Shown here: piece by piece, positions 56,083 to 64,000 of the stretch | Layout: each line of letters starts with the position of its first letter | How positions within the stretch are numbered: position 1 is the stretch's first letter | NCBI GenBank assembly: GCA_009760885.1 | Contig: CM019717.1 | Location: forward strand, 46,578,866-46,642,865 | Length of the DNA: 64,000 bases | Direction of reading: 5' to 3' | Source: Achatina immaculata | Taxonomy: Eukaryota; Mollusca; Gastropoda; Stylommatophora; Achatinidae | Notes under the pieces: generated by a model | Told to the model about the DNA's origin: nothing | The model's input: the letters and a program-made list of their open reading frames with translations, nothing else | Databases searched by the model: none | Translations under genes and position numbers: made by a program

Positions 56083-56830
56083 TTACAGAAAGCTGAAAAC
56101 ATTGTTAATTCCAGCTGGGTGGAGACAGCCAGTCTGGAAAATAAGGCGCTGTTCTAGGACCCTCCGAGATCGTACATCTGCGGAACAAGAGCGGATCGCA
56201 CTAACCGAAATGTCCTGTTTGCCCCTGTGGTTACCAATGCAAAAATGTTTAGCCACAGGTGTCCAGGCCCTCTTAGAAATATCACTGAGATGCTGGCGAA
56301 ATCGATCTCCTAACCGTAAGCCAGTTCCCCCTATGTACTTCAAACCGCAACGTTTGCACATGATAACATAAATGACATTTCGTGAAGTGCAGGTGAAACC
56401 CTCTTGTACTGATAACGTGGATTTAGGGAAAGAGATCTGGCTGGCCTCGACAACAAACGGACAGGTGTTGTATCTACGGCGTCCGCAACGTCTGGTACCG
56501 TAAAACGTGTCATCTGTCTTAAGGTGACTACGAATTAAAAGGTCCCTGAGGTTTTTGTCACGTCTGTAAGCCACCAATGGGGGTTCCCCAAAAAGTTCAC
56601 GTGCCTCAGGCTCGGTCTGGAGGAGGTGGAGATGGCGAAACAGTATGTTTTTAACTGCCAAACTATGGGGGTGGTACGTGAGTACTAGTTTCACCCTGTC
56701 CGAGCTGCAGTGCGGTTTAGGGGTGAGGGCTTGTTGCCGCGATATGTGGCTAATGCAGTTCCAAGATGAGGAGAGAACGTGGTCTGGATAGCCGCGTTGA
56801 CGGAAGAAATCTAGTAATTTGCCATTTAAG
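56083..56830 (-). mobile_element. Penelope-like retroelement, GIY-YIG endonuclease end
   Basis: The minus frame reads FRQRGYPDHVL, then VLTYHPHSLAVKNILFRHLH, then LFGEPPLVAYRRDKNLRDLL, the linker after the RT in Penelope-like elements. A Cys-containing CGRRRYNTCPF follows, then the nuclease: NVIYVIMCKRCGLKYIGGTG (the GIY-YIG core; Y, YIG), DRFRQH with the catalytic Arg, and RRVLEQRLI with the catalytic Glu. It ends LHPAGINNVFSF. All nuclease residues I can check are present and the frame is open for 292 codons including the upstream SINE-derived part (to 56961). The reverse transcriptase is missing. The nuclease nicks target DNA for insertion. Confidence 0.92.
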
Positions 56831-57050
56831 GCATATTGGGGAATACAGTTAGGCGCGTATTTTCCATGAAAGTGTAGTCCGGCCGCTTTACCTTCCCAGA
56901 TTTCTCTGGTACCCATTTTTAGAGGCTGGGTGGACCCCCGGGGCCTTTTTGGTGTGAACAAGAAAAAAATCCCACTGCTGGGACTTGACCTGGTACCACC
57001 AGATTAGTAAACCGAGTGCCTAACCACTCAACAGGAGGCACTGAAAATAT
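56831..57050 (-). mobile_element. SINE joined in frame to Penelope-like ORF
   Basis: On the minus strand it shows a tRNA-like head (GTGGTTAGGCACTCGG and CAGGTCAAGTCCCAG), then CCACCCAGCCTCTAAAAATG, GGTACCAGAGAAATCTGGGA and CCCCAATATGCCTTAAATGG. It matches 59700-59984 through almost the whole SINE. Its last part is read as the first 45 or so residues of the 56083-56961 frame (KRPRGSTQPLKMGTREIWEG). Confidence 0.8.
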
Positions 57051-57061
57051 TGTAACAACAG

Positions 57062-57240
57062 AAAAAAATGGAGGGACGAAGAGTCAGGGGAAGGCCGAAA
57101 GAAATGATACAGGACAGTTTGACGAGATGGTGTGAGAGGAGATCATCAACTGAACTTGACGGCCTGCATGAAGGAACGGATGCTATGAAGAGATATGATA
57201 GCCAACGCCAGTCGGCACGGCACCTGATGATGGTGATTTC
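57062..57240 (+). mobile_element. LINE E 3' end
   Basis: Open frame MEGRRVRGRPKEMIQDSLTR, then WCERRSSTELDGLHEG and SQRQSARHLMMV, ending GGCACCTGATGATGG. Homologous to 13342-13580 (minus). Confidence 0.75.
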
Positions 57241-57284
57241 TGAATTTATATTGTTCCTTTCCCCAACTGTGTGGGTGAGTTTTA

Positions 57285-58540
57285 TAAGTGTGTCTTATAT
57301 CTTACATCCTTCCCGTGCCGTTAAACGTCACATAGGGCTCGCATGGTAGATTGCCAAGATTTCCTGTTTTCGGTGGGCTTTTCAACCTCATCAAGGGATG
57401 TTATGCCCACTAACTGGTCTCTTTAGAGTTTCACATGATCGGCCTCGTTTTCTCGGGCCTTTTGTGTTCCACTTAATAGCTTGTTTTTGGATTTTCTGGT
57501 TGTTTCTTCTCAACATATGACAGACATATGTCCATCTTCTTTTTCTGATCACCCATGAGACAGGTTGTTGTTTGCTCATCTGTCTTATCACTGCGTTGTT
57601 CTTGAATTCGTTCCATTTTATACCAAGTATTTTCCTGAAGCATTTATTTTAAAAAGAGTCTAATTTCTTGTCTATTTCTTTAGTTGTTTTCCAGCTTTCA
57701 CACGCATAAATGAGGGTGGATATATATTCATTCATTCCTTTGCATGTCCCTTGCGGAACTTTGCCTCCCAAACAGCACTCCTGTAGGCCTCTCGGTTGTG
57801 AGCAAGATGGCCTGCTGCTGCTGCATCCATTTCCAGATCATCAACGATGTCTTGCAGCCATCTTCGTTTCGGTCTTCCTCTTTTTCTTTTTCCCATTATG
57901 TATCCTTCCAATACGGTCTTCTCTAAATTATCATGACGTTTAATGTGGCCAAAATATTTAAATTTTCTCTCTTTAATCCTCTTTACTAGCCAGCCTTCTT
58001 CAATATTAAGCTCTTGTAGTATAGATATATTTGTTCTTTTTTGTGTCCACGATATTTGGAGAACTCTTCTATAGCATTTACATTCAAAGGCATTTATGTG
58101 CTTCTCAGCTGTTTTGTTAAGTGTCCAGGTCTCACAGGCATATGTTGCGATGGGAAAGATGCATGCCCTTAAAAATCTTATTTTTGTGGTTCTGTCTGCT
58201 CCTCTCCACAGATTCTTTATTTGTTTTACTTTCTGAAGAGCAATAGATGTCCTCCTTTTAATTTCCCTCATTGTATCTCCATTATTAGTTAGTAGTGATC
58301 CAAGATATTCAAAACTCTCCACTTCTTGGGTGGATATTACAGATGAATAATCTTAACTTTTTCTTTTTTTGTGCTTATAACTTTTGAGTGCCATATGTTC
58401 TCAATACTCTTGAATGTCAATGGTGCTTTTGCAATTCTAACTTCCTTTCTGGTGTCACCATTCTGGTCTATGTTGCTGCCAAGATATGCAAAATGGTTTA
58501 CTACTTCAATAGCTGTTCCCTCTGTCTAAATGAAAAATAA
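57285..58540 (-). mobile_element. LINE B 3' end, split by LINE C
   Basis: Two parts: 58338-58540 (minus frame FAYLGSNIDQNGDTRKEVRI and FKSIENIWHSKVI) and 57285-57723 (IYACESWKTTKEID, MSKQQPVSWVIRKRRWTYV, KRGR). Together they rebuild the LINE B order seen at 31300-31930. It ends in the family terminus (reverse complement of CATCCTTCCCGTGCCGTTAA). Interrupted at 57724-58327. Confidence 0.88.
57724..58327 (-). mobile_element. LINE C nested in LINE B with 10-bp TSD
   Basis: GGGTGGATAT occurs at 57714-57723 and 58328-58337. Between them a minus-strand frame of about 196 codons reads ESFEYLGSLLTNNGDTMREI, then IFPIATYACETWTLNKTAEK, NAFECKCYRRVLQISWTQKR, KFKYFGHIKRHDNLEKTVLE and KRKRGRPKRRWLQDIVDDLE, ending FRKGHAKE then GAATGAATGAAT (tail). 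It is 5'-truncated, and the frame is intact from the truncation to the stop. Older copies are at 15.1, 38.9 and 49.9 kb. Confidence 0.92.
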
Positions 58541-58940
58541 ACCATGTTTATACCTGGGTTCCGGAAATTTACGGACAAAAAATGTGGCTCCGAGAATGGT
58601 TCGGTTTGATAAAAAAAAAATCAAATGTTGGTGTTAACATAACCACACTTCATACAGTATTGCTTCCTTTCTCTTCCCTCTCCTATTGCCCGGTTAATTT
58701 TTTTTTTTTTTTAATCCTAAGTAACATTTTCTTTTTCGTTTACGATCCATTACGGGGATTGCAGTGAATTTGCATTTTAGAAGTACACTAATAAGATACT
58801 TTCAGCCGTAAGTACATAATTAACGTAATGTTCAAGTATCGTGGACTCCGCATTGCAATGGTTAAAAATTGACGGCTGTGAATTTAGTTAAGTTTTCACA
58901 TTGTCATAGTTTGTGGACGCGGTAGATCTGGTCCAACAGA
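58541..58940. promoter_or_regulatory. Likely RIOK2 promoter and 5' UTR region
   Basis: Sequence between the transposon cluster and the RIOK2 ATG. No TATA box or other motif can be assigned with confidence. Placement is inferred from the downstream start codon. Confidence 0.3.
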
Positions 58941-63827
<4,887 letters not shown>

Positions 63828-64000
63828 GTAAAATATACAAGACAGCAGCAAATCCCAACTGTAGAAATCAGTTCATAGCATGTAAACTAGTGATATCCAT
63901 TCATAATCAATACAAAATGAAATAGAAGAGAAAAACTGGATGTAAACTATAAACATGATCCCCAGAAAAACTGGATGTAAACTGTAACCATGATTCCCCC

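Overview
Eukaryotic, intron-bearing nuclear DNA from an invertebrate animal. Only two protein-coding loci are supported. Both are split by introns with GT-AG borders, and both run out of sight: the first exon of a rhodopsin-family neuropeptide-type GPCR (minus strand, about 40.45-40.77 kb) and the first four coding exons of the atypical protein kinase RIOK2 (plus strand, 58.94-63.83 kb, continuing past the window). A U2-snRNA-like gene or pseudogene lies at 53.88-54.06 kb. The mix of RTE-like and L2/CR1-like LINEs, Penelope-like elements with a GIY-YIG endonuclease, D34D mariners, tRNA-derived SINEs and very abundant minisatellites fits a lophotrochozoan, probably a gastropod mollusc. That placement is inference, not proof.

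Most of the rest is decayed mobile DNA. Part 0-13.6 kb holds a LINE tail, an L2-like LINE 3' half, a large imperfect palindrome, two mariner relics, an RTE-like LINE fragment, a long 39-bp minisatellite, an interspersed repeat (called R1 here) with an internal 34-bp VNTR, a 46-bp minisatellite, another LINE and a SINE with a perfect 15-bp target duplication. Part 13.6-33.6 kb holds more LINEs (families called B, D, F and H here), a third internally deleted mariner, a 766-bp retroposon of unknown type (R2) with a 14-bp target duplication, and several minisatellites, two of which are split by LINEs. Part 33.6-53.4 kb is an archipelago of minisatellites (units of 26, 28, 37 and 39 bp) and simple repeats between LINE and SINE pieces and the GPCR exon.

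Part 53.8-64 kb holds the U2-like gene, the 3' half of a Penelope-like element whose ORF is fused in frame to a SINE, a LINE nested in another LINE with a visible target duplication, and RIOK2. The RIOK2 introns carry a Penelope-tail repeat, a SINE, a second R2 copy and a TTAA-flanked piggyBac-type non-autonomous element with a diverged inverted partner.

No operon, CRISPR array, rRNA or ordinary tRNA gene was seen. The LINE, mariner and Penelope coding regions are nearly all truncated, frameshifted or stopped, so they are relics. Family letters (LINE A-H, R1-R3) are labels used only in this annotation. Boundaries of diverged repeats are good to roughly 10-30 bases unless a target duplication or terminal repeat fixes them.
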